A DNA stretch of 38,299 bases from a virus, in the IMG/VR virus record IMGVR_UViG_3300036845_000114, positions 1 through 38,299 of that record; one strand, written 5' to 3'. Below the pieces are notes generated by a model. It was not told where the DNA came from, did not search any database, and saw nothing but the letters and a program-made list of their open reading frames with translations. Position numbers and translations under genes: made by a program. Below, one piece after another: positions 5,686 to 12,424 of this stretch; the stretch's first letter is position 1, and every line of letters starts with the position of its first letter.

Positions 5686-5912
5686 GGGTTTAGCGCCTTG
5701 TCGGTCATTCCCCAAATCATACCCATACGCAGTGCCGTAACGCTCGCCTGCCCGGGGTCGGTGGGGTTTTCTTTGCCTTCGCGGTAAGTGAGGCGGCAAA
5801 GCTCTTGGATTTCCTTGAGCGCTTGCCGGTAGCGCTCGCACAGCACTTCGGCCGCATCCATGCGATTAGCAAAGCGCAGTGCGCGTGCGGCGGTGTCTTC
5901 CAGTTCGCTCAT
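5682..5912 (-). CDS. hypothetical helical protein
   Basis: A 76-aa protein from ATG 5912 (ATGA overlap). Mostly helical (ARALRFANRMDAAEVLCERYRQ...), it shares an RYRQALKEIQEL-type helix with RNQYRQALEEIHKL of the next upstream gene, so the two are probably related by duplication. Function is unknown. Confidence 0.55.
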   Translation of the reverse strand: MSELEDTAARALRFANRMDAAEVLCERYRQALKEIQELCRLTYREGKENPTDPGQASVTALRMGMIWGMTDKALNP

Positions 5913-6079
5913 ATTTTGCCTAACGCCTTTTCGGCTATGTCGCGGATTTCTTGCACTTCCCATAGCTTTTGATCTACCCAAGCTTGCGCGAGCTTGTGAA
6001 TTTCTTCGAGTGCTTGGCGGTATTGGTTGCGCTCGCGTTTCACGCGCAATAGCTCATCGATTGATAAAAGGCCGCTCAT
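5909..6079 (-). CDS. 56-aa helical protein
   Basis: It begins at ATG 6079 and ends with TGA overlapping the next start. The sequence MSGLLSIDELLRVKRERNQY, then QALEEIHKL, forms a long charged helix and ends EKALGKI. Both ends are joined to neighbours by ATGA overlaps, the main support for it being real. It is similar in its central helix to the downstream gene product. Confidence 0.6.
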   Translation of the reverse strand: MSGLLSIDELLRVKRERNQYRQALEEIHKLAQAWVDQKLWEVQEIRDIAEKALGKI

Positions 6080-6291
6080 ATGCGTATGGAATCCCTATAG
6101 GCTTGCGTGCGCTGCGCGTGGTTAACACTTCTTGTAATACGCGAACGGGTGTCAATGCACTTATGCCCGGGGTTGGCATGACAGCGCGGGCAGGCTATCG
6201 AACGCACGGCACTAGCGGTGGGCCATGCCCCGGGGTAGGCTTTGTTTGGGTCGATTTTTCGCACTTTTCCTTCTTGCTTCGCGCCCCTCAT
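6076..6291 (-). CDS. phage zinc-finger protein (CPxC...PGHxC)
   Basis: A 71-aa protein with C-P-R-C-H-A-N-P-G-H-K-C followed by an H-A-Q-R motif about 13 residues later. This matches a phage zinc-finger family with a C-x2-C-x7-C...H site. A second copy of the motif occurs in the plus-strand protein at 10119-10400. It is probably nucleic-acid binding. It heads the leftward cassette 4602-6291, opposite the gene at 6398. Confidence 0.65.
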   Translation of the reverse strand: MRGAKQEGKVRKIDPNKAYPGAWPTASAVRSIACPRCHANPGHKCIDTRSRITRSVNHAQRTQAYRDSIRI

Positions 6292-6397
6292 CCCATCTTG
6301 CGGCGCAACCTAAAACCCAATGGTTTTGGTGTGTAGACATTTGCCCAACTTTGACTTTAAACTAAACTTAACCCCTCGCGCTAGACCCCCTCATCCC
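6292..6397. promoter_or_regulatory. divergent intergenic region with operator-like site
   Basis: A 106-base AT-rich spacer between divergent operons. At 6329-6340 it has GTGTGTAGACAT, one change from the palindrome core GTGTGTATACAC at 34981-34994 apart from the last base. A possible rightward promoter is TTGCCC (6341) with TAAACT (6363). This is weak, so the call rests mainly on position. Confidence 0.4.
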
Positions 6398-6703
6398 ATG
6401 ACCCACCCCGCCGCCGAAATTACCGGAATTCCTACGGAAGCCGAAGTGCCGGGCTTTAGCGCGCTTGTGCGTGAAGTCGGGGATTTCATCCACAGCGCGG
6501 CGCGCCGTCCCGAATCTAAGCGCATGAATGTCGTTTTCTCGCTCTTTATTACTATCGACATGGAAGGTAGCGAGAAGGTCGGCGCTTCCATCGCTAATGT
6601 CCCCGTTGACGTCTTGCTATCGATGCTGCGCGCGCAATTGGCGTGCGTCGAAGAGCTTCACGCAAGCGGGCAGAGCCTAGACGGCTTGCCGGTGAGCCAT
6701 TGA
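6398..6703 (+). CDS. hypothetical protein
   Basis: A 101-aa protein from the ATG at 6398 (MTHPAAEITG). The upstream part of the open frame lies in the intergenic region and is unlikely. The core alternates strands and helices (VVFSLFITIDMEGSEKVGAS, VDVLLSMLRAQL). No family is recognised. It is the first gene of the rightward accessory block and ends in a TTGA overlap with the next. Confidence 0.55.
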   Translation: MTHPAAEITGIPTEAEVPGFSALVREVGDFIHSAARRPESKRMNVVFSLFITIDMEGSEKVGASIANVPVDVLLSMLRAQLACVEELHASGQSLDGLPVSH

Positions 6704-6966
6704 GCTACCGTTATTCATGGGACAAGGCGCGCAACTGTCTGCAAATAACGACATTGTGCGAGCAGTGCGGCGCGCCGCGCGGGGAGCAAAGCGCGCAGTA
6801 CTGCCAAAAGTGCCACTACGAAATGGCTTTGACGGCGCAAAGTTCGAGAAAGACGCTAACGCTAATGATGCTAAAGAAAGATGAGGGGCGAAATGAAAAC
6901 GATAAGCTACAACACGCTAGACAAAAGCGTATGGGGCGCCGGGCCTTGGGTCCAAGAGCCCGATAA
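6700..6966 (+). CDS. zinc-ribbon protein, TTG start
   Basis: The frame has no ATG at the right place. A TTG at 6700 overlaps the previous stop (TTGA), with GGTGAG close before it. The product starts LSYRYSWDK and has C-E-Q-C-G-A-P and C-Q-K-C knuckles 14 residues apart, a zinc ribbon. The frame runs 74 bases into the next gene; this tail is very basic and may or may not matter. Function is unknown. Confidence 0.5.
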   Translation: MSYRYSWDKARNCLQITTLCEQCGAPRGEQSAQYCQKCHYEMALTAQSSRKTLTLMMLKKDEGRNENDKLQHARQKRMGRRALGPRAR

Positions 6967-7432
6967 GCTGCAATGGCGGCACCGCGCTAGCGGCCTGCCC
7001 TGTCTCATCGTGCGCAACGTGCATGTCACGGGCGCGCTGTGCGGCTACGTCGGGGTACTTAAGGGGCATCGTTGCTTCGGTAAGAGCTACGACAGCGGCA
7101 AGCGCAACCCGGTGGATAAATTGCGCGTGCATGGTGGCATCACGTTTGGCAATTTTTGCCGCCCCAACGCCGATGAAGCTCGCGATATTTGCCATGTCGT
7201 AGCGCCCGGCGAAGATGAGCATGTGTGGTGGCTTGGTTTTGATTGCTCGCACGCGGGCGACTTGTCCCCGATGCTCGATTCAACCTTGCGCGCTATTCCG
7301 GCGATTGCCGAGCTACGCGCGCAGCGCAGTACGTTGCAGCAAATGCTTGGCGCGCATGAAAGCTATCGGGATTTAGCCTATGTGCGGCGCGAAGTTAGTT
7401 TCTTAGCGCGGCAATTGGCGGCGATGGCGTGA
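6893..7432 (+). CDS. conserved phage protein of unknown function
   Basis: A 179-aa protein. ATG 6893 is chosen for GAGGGG 4 bases upstream. The conserved block EPDKLQWRHRASGLPCLIVRN, then GALCGYVGV, then VHGGITFG and WWLGFDCSHAGDLSP recurs in many phages and prophages. Its Cys, His and Trp-rich core suggests a small alpha/beta fold; no activity is established. The C-terminal 45 residues are helical. The stop overlaps the GTG of the next gene. Confidence 0.65.
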   Translation: MKTISYNTLDKSVWGAGPWVQEPDKLQWRHRASGLPCLIVRNVHVTGALCGYVGVLKGHRCFGKSYDSGKRNPVDKLRVHGGITFGNFCRPNADEARDICHVVAPGEDEHVWWLGFDCSHAGDLSPMLDSTLRAIPAIAELRAQRSTLQQMLGAHESYRDLAYVRREVSFLARQLAAMA

Positions 7433-7845
7433 AAATTTTAGTTTGCGGCGGGCGTGAGTACGCCGAAAAAGATTTTTTGTACGATTATTTAGATGGGTTT
7501 CGCAAGACGTGGGAATGGGGTGAGGTGAAGATAACGCACTTAATCCATGGCGATGCGCGCGGCGCCGATCATTTGGCGCACGGTTGGGCGGTGTTGCATG
7601 GCGTGCAACCGGTGCGCGTGCCCGCGCTATGGGATTTGTTCGGGCCCAAAGCGGGCGCAATACGTAACGCTCGGATGTTAGCGTTGCTCGATTTGGAAAG
7701 GGATTTTGTGATTGCATTTGCAGGCGGGGCAGGGACCGCGCACATGATGAGTATTGCTAGGAAAGCAAAGGCGCGAGTAATAGACACAACTGAAAAGGGG
7801 CGAACCAATGAACGCATACGAAATGATCATGAGGGCAGCGGATAA
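7429..7845 (+). CDS. SLOG-superfamily protein (YspA-like, DUF2493)
   Basis: A 138-aa protein starting at GTG 7429 (GTGA overlap). KILVCGGREYAEKDF is followed by HLIHGDARGADHLAHGWA and, later, RNARML and AFAGGAGTAHM: the YspA/SRK family of the SLOG Rossmann-like fold. SLOG proteins bind nucleotides or nucleotide-derived ligands, and several act as sensors or effectors. Phage copies are frequent, and their role is unsettled: nucleotide metabolism or countering host signalling defences are both open. The C-terminal 38 nt overlap the next gene. Confidence 0.75.
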   Translation: MKILVCGGREYAEKDFLYDYLDGFRKTWEWGEVKITHLIHGDARGADHLAHGWAVLHGVQPVRVPALWDLFGPKAGAIRNARMLALLDLERDFVIAFAGGAGTAHMMSIARKAKARVIDTTEKGRTNERIRNDHEGSG

Positions 7846-8260
7846 TATTGAGCGCTATCCGGGGCGCTTTAACTTCCAGGTGACGCGCTTGCCGCAAAAT
7901 GAACATGACCCGGCATGTTATTTGGGCGAAATGCTGCGCGTGTTGGGCGTCACCAAGGGCGTTAACGTGGGCGATTTCACGCAATCGATGCTTGGGCTTA
8001 AGGAAGGGGCGTTTTTCGAAGAGCTAGCGAAGATCCACGGCGGCGGCGTGCCGGTGCAATTCGATCCTAATGACGCGCGCGTGGGCGTGCCGCTATTGCG
8101 TAAGTTCGCGAAGCGCTACGAAGGCATCCCGGATGAAGTGCGCGCGATTTTCGACATAGGGCGCCCACCGTTCAAAGTCGTATGGACGGTAACGCCACCG
8201 ATGCCCAAAGGGGCGTTCTACAACATTGCAACCGATAGCTACGAAATGGCCCCCGCGTAA
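7808..8260 (+). CDS. hypothetical phage protein
   Basis: A 150-aa protein with a good ribosome site (AAAGGGGCG). Features are NAYEMIMRAADNIERYPGRF, HDPACYLGEMLRVLG and a helical middle, then a strand-rich end. Phage proteins with this 'aC-LG-ml--lG' signature are common, but no activity is known to me. It is followed 9 bases later by another gene with a strong ribosome site. Confidence 0.5.
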   Translation: MNAYEMIMRAADNIERYPGRFNFQVTRLPQNEHDPACYLGEMLRVLGVTKGVNVGDFTQSMLGLKEGAFFEELAKIHGGGVPVQFDPNDARVGVPLLRKFAKRYEGIPDEVRAIFDIGRPPFKVVWTVTPPMPKGAFYNIATDSYEMAPA

Positions 8261-8269
8261 AGGATAGAC

Positions 8270-8809
8270 ATGAAAATCATTCAGGCAATGAAGCAAATTA
8301 AAGACCTAAGTGTTAAGGCGGCGGATTTGCGCGAAAAGGTCGGCAAGAATTGCGCTAATTTGAATATCGAAACGGAAACTTACGCCGACACCAAGGCGCA
8401 AATAGCCGAATGGATTCAAGCGCACCACGACATTTTGAAGGAAATCATGCGCCTTCGGGTGAGCATTCAGCGCACCAACTTGGCAACGCAAGTTTCGATG
8501 ACGATTGACGGCGTGACGGTGACGAAAAACATTTCTGCATGGATTCATCGGCGCCGCGATTTGGCAACGCTCGAAATGAACATGTGGCAAAAGTTGAGTG
8601 ACCGGGGTTTGAAAGAATCTAACGTGCAAACCGCGCAAGGCGGGCCGGTAACGGAAGTGCGCATAAGGCGTTACTTCGATGCCGCCGAGCGCGACCGCAA
8701 GCATGAGCTTTACCGCTCGGAACCGGCGCTAATCGATGGCACGTTAGAAGTTGTCAACGCGGTAACCGATCTAATGGAAGGCGACGCACCGGTAACCGCA
8801 GCGGCGTAA
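8270..8809 (+). CDS. DIP1984/DUF6847-like coiled-coil protein
   Basis: A 179-aa protein. The N-terminal 100 residues follow the DIP1984 (DUF6847) pattern: an AL-x-x-x-x-x-L helix, LREKVGKNC, a helix ending in RVSIQRTN, then an IDG turn and a second helix ISAWIHRRRDLATLEM. These proteins form long antiparallel helices; function is unknown. About 85 extra C-terminal residues are not seen in the typical family. AAAGGATAG precedes the ATG. Confidence 0.6.
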   Translation: MKIIQAMKQIKDLSVKAADLREKVGKNCANLNIETETYADTKAQIAEWIQAHHDILKEIMRLRVSIQRTNLATQVSMTIDGVTVTKNISAWIHRRRDLATLEMNMWQKLSDRGLKESNVQTAQGGPVTEVRIRRYFDAAERDRKHELYRSEPALIDGTLEVVNAVTDLMEGDAPVTAAA

Positions 8810-8895
8810 AAAGTTTTTGGGCCCGACGTACTAGAGTAAAAATTGGAAATAGATAACACCTTTTGCCGTTCTGGAAAAAACGGCTTAAAACCCTT

Positions 8896-8970
8896 GCGGG
8901 TTAGCTCAGTTGGTTAGAGCGCAGTACTTGTAATACTGTGGTCGCCGGTTCGATTCCGGTATCCGCACCA
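8896..8970 (+). tRNA. tRNA-Thr (anticodon TGT)
   Basis: A cloverleaf: D arm GCTC/GAGC, anticodon stem CAGTA/TACTG with loop CTTGTAA (TGT, reading ACA), 5-base variable loop, T arm GCCGG-TTCGATT-CCGGT, and encoded CCA. The acceptor stem has only six pairs (GCGGGT/ATCCGC, including one G-T), because both strands are one base short. A seventh pair would need T8895 with the discriminator A, and would then shift the CCA. It lies between an accessory block and late-proximal small genes. Confidence 0.85.
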
Positions 8971-9024
8971 TTAGGTAAATAAAGGTTCAAGGTTTGCAGT
9001 CAACCAAGATTTAAGGGTTAGTTA

Positions 9025-9162
9025 ATGGCAAGTTTCACGATACAAGTAACTAAGGTTGGGCCGGTCTTCGGCAAAATCCTGGTTCTAGAGTTAGGTTTGT
9101 TATCGCCTTCGATTCTCTACAGGCTTCCCGGTATGGGCGGGTCTTATGCTTTTTATTTTTAG
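9025..9162 (+). CDS. possible 45-aa peptide after the tRNA
   Basis: ATG 9025 has AAGGG seven bases upstream. The peptide begins MASFTIQVTKVGPVFGKILV and is hydrophobic throughout, ending GGSYAFYF. It overlaps the start of the next gene by 17 bases. The ribosome site and position support it, but I know of no homologue. Confidence 0.35.
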   Translation: MASFTIQVTKVGPVFGKILVLELGLLSPSILYRLPGMGGSYAFYF

Positions 9163-9469
9163 CGACGAAGAATTGCAACGAAGAGAAAAAGTAGTGCGCG
9201 ACTTGCTGCGCTCTTGGACGTGGAATCTAAACGTGTCGCTTATGGCGATGGTTTGGTGTGTCGCATTTTTGTTTTGGGATTTGTCGCAAGTGTCTTTGAC
9301 GTGGCTATGGGCCGCCGTGCAACTTATTTTGATAGCCGTTAATAGCAGTAATGCATTTACCGCTTATCAAGGCCGCCGCTTTTGCAAAGAATATCTTTTT
9401 TTTCTAAATTACTTGAAGGGGAAACAAAATGCCTTTATTCGAAATAGCGATAATCAAGAAGCCGACTAA
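9146..9469 (+). CDS. two-TM membrane protein
   Basis: A 107-aa protein with a cytosolic-looking N-terminus (DEELQRREKVVRDLL), two hydrophobic segments at about residues 28-46 and 52-70 rich in Trp, and a polar C-terminus. No family is recognised. Two closely spaced TM segments would suit a holin-like or accessory membrane function, but it is not in the usual lysis position. The end overlaps the next gene by 41 bases. Confidence 0.5.
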   Translation: MLFIFSDEELQRREKVVRDLLRSWTWNLNVSLMAMVWCVAFLFWDLSQVSLTWLWAAVQLILIAVNSSNAFTAYQGRRFCKEYLFFLNYLKGKQNAFIRNSDNQEAD

Positions 9470-9623
9470 AAAGGAATTGGACGAGGGGACCGGGCAAGAA
9501 GAGCTACTTTTTGGACCCAAAACCGTGCTAGCGAAAGATGAGCAAGCGGCGGGCATGATGGCAGTCATGGGCCAAAACGTAGACTTAAACCGCTCGCAAG
9601 TACTTATCCGCCCTTTTGCGTAA
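9429..9623 (+). CDS. conserved small phage protein
   Basis: A 64-aa protein, with AAGGGG shortly before the ATG. The pattern LFEIAIIKKPT, then a Glu-rich loop, GPKTVLAKDEQAA and VLIRPF at the end matches a small protein family found in many tailed phages, often close to regulatory or late genes. It is predicted to be a beta-alpha-beta fold. Function is unknown. Confidence 0.6.
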   Translation: MPLFEIAIIKKPTKKELDEGTGQEELLFGPKTVLAKDEQAAGMMAVMGQNVDLNRSQVLIRPFA

Positions 9624-9661
9624 GCCCCGTTGAAGCGCAGCGCGCGCGCTCGCGGGCGGCG

Positions 9662-9859
9662 GTGCGCGCAGCGGCGGCGCCGCAGCTAATGCAAGCGGCG
9701 CAAGAAGCGGCGGGGCATGATGTTTTTTTCGCGGGGAATGCAGCAACGAATGCTTTTGATTTGGATACCGGGGTTAAGTATTTAAAGAGCCTAGGGAATA
9801 CGACTAGCTATAGCGGTGCGAGCTTTACGAACACCGCAGCGACAACGGGCGGCAGATGA
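9662..9859 (+). CDS. hypothetical Ala-rich protein
   Basis: The frame opens in a very GC-rich stretch; GTG 9662 is the best start seen (MRAAAAPQLMQ). The product is 65 aa, Ala-rich and then Thr/Ser/Gly-rich. The stop overlaps the next gene by ATGA, which favours it being real. It could be a distant scaffold-like or disordered protein; nothing specific can be said. Confidence 0.4.
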   Translation: MRAAAAPQLMQAAQEAAGHDVFFAGNAATNAFDLDTGVKYLKSLGNTTSYSGASFTNTAATTGGR

Positions 9860-10128
9860 AATATAGGGAACATCGCGGCGGCCTTAGCGCAAGTATGGCT
9901 ACAGTTGTAGAGATACCCGACAAGGCCGCCTTAATTAAGTACCTTCGCGCATCGTTCGATGCGTGGAATAAAATGGTGCCCGGCTTAGAGCATAACTTCC
10001 CGCGCATCGATGACGATACGGTGAAGGTTGCAAAGTACCATTACGATGAGCGCATAAAATGGGATACGCACATCGTGACCATTGAAAAGTATGGCCCGGT
10101 GGGCTTTACAGACGGCCCATGCGCATAG
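9856..10128 (+). CDS. conserved phage protein
   Basis: A 90-aa protein. MKYREHRGGLSASMATVVEI, then ALIKYLR, belongs to a recurring phage family with a 'MkYReqRGsLaeSMaTvvE' opening. The rest contains NFPRIDDDTVKVAKYHYDER and a final GFTDGP. Function is unknown. It is coupled to the previous gene by an ATGA overlap. Confidence 0.6.
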   Translation: MKYREHRGGLSASMATVVEIPDKAALIKYLRASFDAWNKMVPGLEHNFPRIDDDTVKVAKYHYDERIKWDTHIVTIEKYGPVGFTDGPCA

Positions 10129-10400
10129 AATCGCGCGCTTTGTTGCCGGATAGAAGCTTGCCGCCGCCGAGCCGCCGCGCGGCAATCCGTACCTTTCCAT
10201 GCGCAACATGCGGCGCGCAGCCGGGGCACCCGTGCTTATCCTTAAAACCGCGTACCTTTGGGCTACGCTACGAAAAAATGCACCGCGCGCGCATCGAAGC
10301 GTACCGGGGCGGGTGCGAATATTGCGGCGGCAATGGCTTGCATGCCGTTAGCTGCGCGCACCCGCGTAAATTCGCGCATTTAAACGCATCATGTAAGTAA
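10119..10400 (+). CDS. phage zinc-finger protein (CxxC...PGHPC)
   Basis: A 93-aa protein. It has FPCATCGAQPGHPC, then a KMHRARIEAYRG helix, the same motif as the protein at 6076-6291, and additionally C-E-Y-C-G-G-N-G and an SCAHP segment that may form a second site. The two paralogues lie in opposite operons. The protein probably binds nucleic acid. The start overlaps the previous stop by 10 bases. Confidence 0.6.
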   Translation: MRIESRALLPDRSLPPPSRRAAIRTFPCATCGAQPGHPCLSLKPRTFGLRYEKMHRARIEAYRGGCEYCGGNGLHAVSCAHPRKFAHLNASCK

Positions 10401-10442
10401 ACTTTTTGCGTTGTAATGTGTGCGCATATACATTGCGCGCCA

Positions 10443-10907
10443 ATGATTTCAGAAACACGACGACGCCTTAAAGAATGGGGCATATGGGCTTGCGGCGGCG
10501 AGCCGCAGCTTTCAAGTATGTTTCGCTCGATGTTCGGGCGCGGCGCGCAAGATTTAAGAGAAATGCCGCCGCATATTCAGCAAATCGATCACATCATCTG
10601 TATTGCCCCGCCCGACATTCGCCACGCCCTCATCAAGTTTTACGGCACTGGCGGCACCTTCCAAGACAAAGCAATTTCTTTCGGCCTAGATCGCAAAACG
10701 CTACGCCGTCGTATAGATCGCGCAGACTATTACGTCCATTCCACCCTTGACAACCTTCCCGAAAAAAACGAAATTCGCGCGCAGAATGGCCTTGGTGTCC
10801 ACCAAGCCACAAAAATGCGGGTAAGTGAACCAGTGTCACGCCGGGCTCATAACTCGGAAAGGCCGCGCGACTCGGCAACCCGCTACCAACCCTTAGAGGT
10901 AAGCTAA
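10443..10907 (+). CDS. Q/ArpU-like antitermination candidate
   Basis: A 154-aa protein from ATG 10443 (another start at 10416 is possible; neither has a clear ribosome site). Residues 45-95 read IDHIICIAPPDIRHALIKFY, then a KAISFGLDRKTLRRRIDRA helix-turn-helix, the arrangement of phage late regulators of the Q/ArpU/RinA type, which resemble sigma region 4. The gene lies immediately before the late genes, the expected place. The last 50 residues are polar and look unstructured. The role is inferred from fold pattern and position. Confidence 0.65.
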   Translation: MISETRRRLKEWGIWACGGEPQLSSMFRSMFGRGAQDLREMPPHIQQIDHIICIAPPDIRHALIKFYGTGGTFQDKAISFGLDRKTLRRRIDRADYYVHSTLDNLPEKNEIRAQNGLGVHQATKMRVSEPVSRRAHNSERPRDSATRYQPLEVS

Positions 10908-11102
10908 ATGAAATCCGGTGAAGCACAAAACAAGGCTTCCGAGCGCGGCATGGTGCGCGCGAAAAAAAGCGCGGGCTCGGAATCGATTCATAGCGAAGAG
11001 CATGTAGGCGGCACGGGCCCGGGCACGCATAGCTTTAGGCTTCCGAAGCAACACGAAGTTTGCGACCATTCCAACGTGCGCGGCTCTATCGGCAAAGAGT
11101 AA
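10908..11102 (+). CDS. hypothetical hydrophilic protein
   Basis: A 64-aa protein that begins directly after the previous stop. It is polar and Gly/Ser/His-rich (SEEHVGGTGPGTHSFRLPKQ), with a single Cys. It is probably disordered or a small structural accessory. No family is recognised. It starts the run of small genes leading to the terminase. Confidence 0.5.
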   Translation: MKSGEAQNKASERGMVRAKKSAGSESIHSEEHVGGTGPGTHSFRLPKQHEVCDHSNVRGSIGKE

Positions 11103-11109
11103 TGCCGGT

Positions 11110-11490
11110 ATGGTCATGACACCAAGTCAAGCGGCTAATCGCAATCAACCGGCTAGCAACATGCGCGGCCGCGACACCATCGGCAAAGGCACGCCGAAGG
11201 GCGCGGGCGGCGTGTATGCGGGCAAAGACCCGATAGCCTTTGACACGCGCAGCAACACCGTACACGGCGAGCCTAAAGGCGCGCCCGACAATCGCAGCAA
11301 CAACGCGCGCGAAGTCGGCGACGTGATGCTAGCCCAAGAAGCTAAGGGGCGCGACGTTACGCAAAAGAAAATGGACAAATTTGTGTCCAACCAGCACGCC
11401 AACAACCACGGCGGCGCGGGCGCGATGACTTTCCGCATAGAAGAGGGAAACCGCGCCAAGCAAATCGACCAAGACAAGCCGCCGCAGTAA
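11110..11490 (+). CDS. hypothetical hydrophilic protein
   Basis: A 126-aa protein, Asn/Gly/Lys-rich and low in hydrophobic residues (ASNMRGRDTIGKGTPKGAGG), then a charged helix. An in-frame ATG six bases on (11116) is another possible start. It is followed by a TAATG overlap with the next gene. Function is unknown; its position suggests a late-phase accessory or virion-associated protein. Confidence 0.5.
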   Translation: MVMTPSQAANRNQPASNMRGRDTIGKGTPKGAGGVYAGKDPIAFDTRSNTVHGEPKGAPDNRSNNAREVGDVMLAQEAKGRDVTQKKMDKFVSNQHANNHGGAGAMTFRIEEGNRAKQIDQDKPPQ

Positions 11491-11639
11491 TGCCGGAACC
11501 GGCGAAAGGCGAAAAGCTTAGCGACTTCGTAGGCCGCTACATGGGCAGCGGGGAAGCGCGTAAGAGCTTCCCGAAACAATCGCAACGCGCCGCCGTTGCG
11601 TATTCGGAATTTCGGGAAAAGAAACGTAAGAAGGCATGA
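11490..11639 (+). CDS. 49-aa conserved small phage protein
   Basis: The start is the ATG sharing its A with the previous stop (TAATG at 11488). The sequence MPEPAKGEKLSDFVGRYMGS, followed by FPKQSQRAAVAYSEF, belongs to a recurrent small phage protein family of the 'KGEkksdFm.rcms...FP.qkQRvAvcys.wr' type. It ends in a Lys/Arg run and overlaps the next start by ATGA. Function is not established. Confidence 0.7.
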   Translation: MPEPAKGEKLSDFVGRYMGSGEARKSFPKQSQRAAVAYSEFREKKRKKA

Positions 11640-12031
11640 ACGTTGACGGCGTAAGGCTAGCGGATAAATCCGTTAACTTTGTGCGTGGGCGCGTGCGCCC
11701 GCTGCGCGACCAAGTGATAGTTAAGCCCCTACCCTTGAAGCTGGGCGACAAGCTCGCCGCAGATTGGCAAGGCGCGCCCGTGGTCGGCGTGGTGCAGGCC
11801 GTTGGCCCCGGGTGTTACTTGAACATCCACGAAAAGGGCTTCAAAGACGGCAAGCCCTACCGGCGCGTGCGGCAATCGAAAGTTTTCACGCCAACGGAAG
11901 TAAAACCGGGCGACAAGGTGCATTTAGGTGGCATGGAGCTAGGCGGCTATCTGTTCCCGCAAGTATGGATAGATGGCGCGTGGTGCGTACTGTGCCGCGA
12001 GCAAGATGTAGCAGTGTTACAGGAAGCGTAA
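11636..12031 (+). CDS. GroES/Cpn10-like co-chaperonin
   Basis: A 131-aa protein whose segments match GroES in order: RPLRDQVIVKP (21-31; GroES RPLHDRVIVKR), GVVQAVGPG (51-59), VKPGDKVHLGG (89-99) and REQDVAVL (121-128). It is about 35 residues longer than GroES because of an N-terminal extension and an insert at about 60-85. Cpn10 heptamers cap GroEL, and T4 gp31 replaces GroES for capsid folding; the same role for the coat protein here is inferred. The mobile-loop region (32-48) is unlike GroES and may bind GroEL differently. It lies right before the terminase. Confidence 0.75.
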   Translation: MNVDGVRLADKSVNFVRGRVRPLRDQVIVKPLPLKLGDKLAADWQGAPVVGVVQAVGPGCYLNIHEKGFKDGKPYRRVRQSKVFTPTEVKPGDKVHLGGMELGGYLFPQVWIDGAWCVLCREQDVAVLQEA

Positions 12032-12034
12032 AAC

Positions 12035-12424
12035 ATGGGCACCGTTAAAGATAATCCGAAGATGGCAAAGAACATTGGCGTTAAAGGCGTTGAGCCGCCG
12101 CAATTTGCCAAATATCGCGCCGAGCGCATCCCGGGGCAGCCTACAAAAGCGCGCGCGCGGATTCAATCGAGTTTCTTAAACGCGCTAGCGGATGACTTCG
12201 ACAAGCACGGGCGCGGCGCGATTGAGTATTGCCGCCGCAATGACCCGACCGCTTACGTAAAGGTTTGCGCGTCGCTCATGCCGAAGGAATTCAAGCAAGT
12301 TTCCCCATTGGAAGAAATGACCGAGGCCGAACTAGTTGCAGCCGTCGAACATATCCGAAGCAAGATTATTGGAAATCTTGACGCGGGAATTATTGAAACG
12401 TCGGGCACGGAATCAATTAACTAG
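12035..12424 (+). CDS. terminase small subunit
   Basis: A 129-aa protein. The segment SFLNALADDFDKHGRGAIEY, then DPTAYVKVCASLMPKEF and an ELVAAVEHIRSKI helix, is the common pattern of podo- and siphovirus small terminases. These bind the packaging site and present DNA to the large subunit. A basic N-terminal part could contact DNA. The last 89 bases overlap the large-subunit frame, an unusually long overlap that leaves the start of the next gene open. Confidence 0.75.
   Translation: MGTVKDNPKMAKNIGVKGVEPPQFAKYRAERIPGQPTKARARIQSSFLNALADDFDKHGRGAIEYCRRNDPTAYVKVCASLMPKEFKQVSPLEEMTEAELVAAVEHIRSKIIGNLDAGIIETSGTESIN

Noticed and set aside
8865-8884. Terminator before the tRNA (GCCGTT/AACGGC)
   Set aside because: Only six pairs and no T-run after it on either strand in the right place.
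8971-9100. Second tRNA downstream of tRNA-Thr
   Set aside because: Some arm-like pieces (for example a TTCGATTC near 9108) are seen, but no cloverleaf closes; the stretch is better explained as a small ORF.
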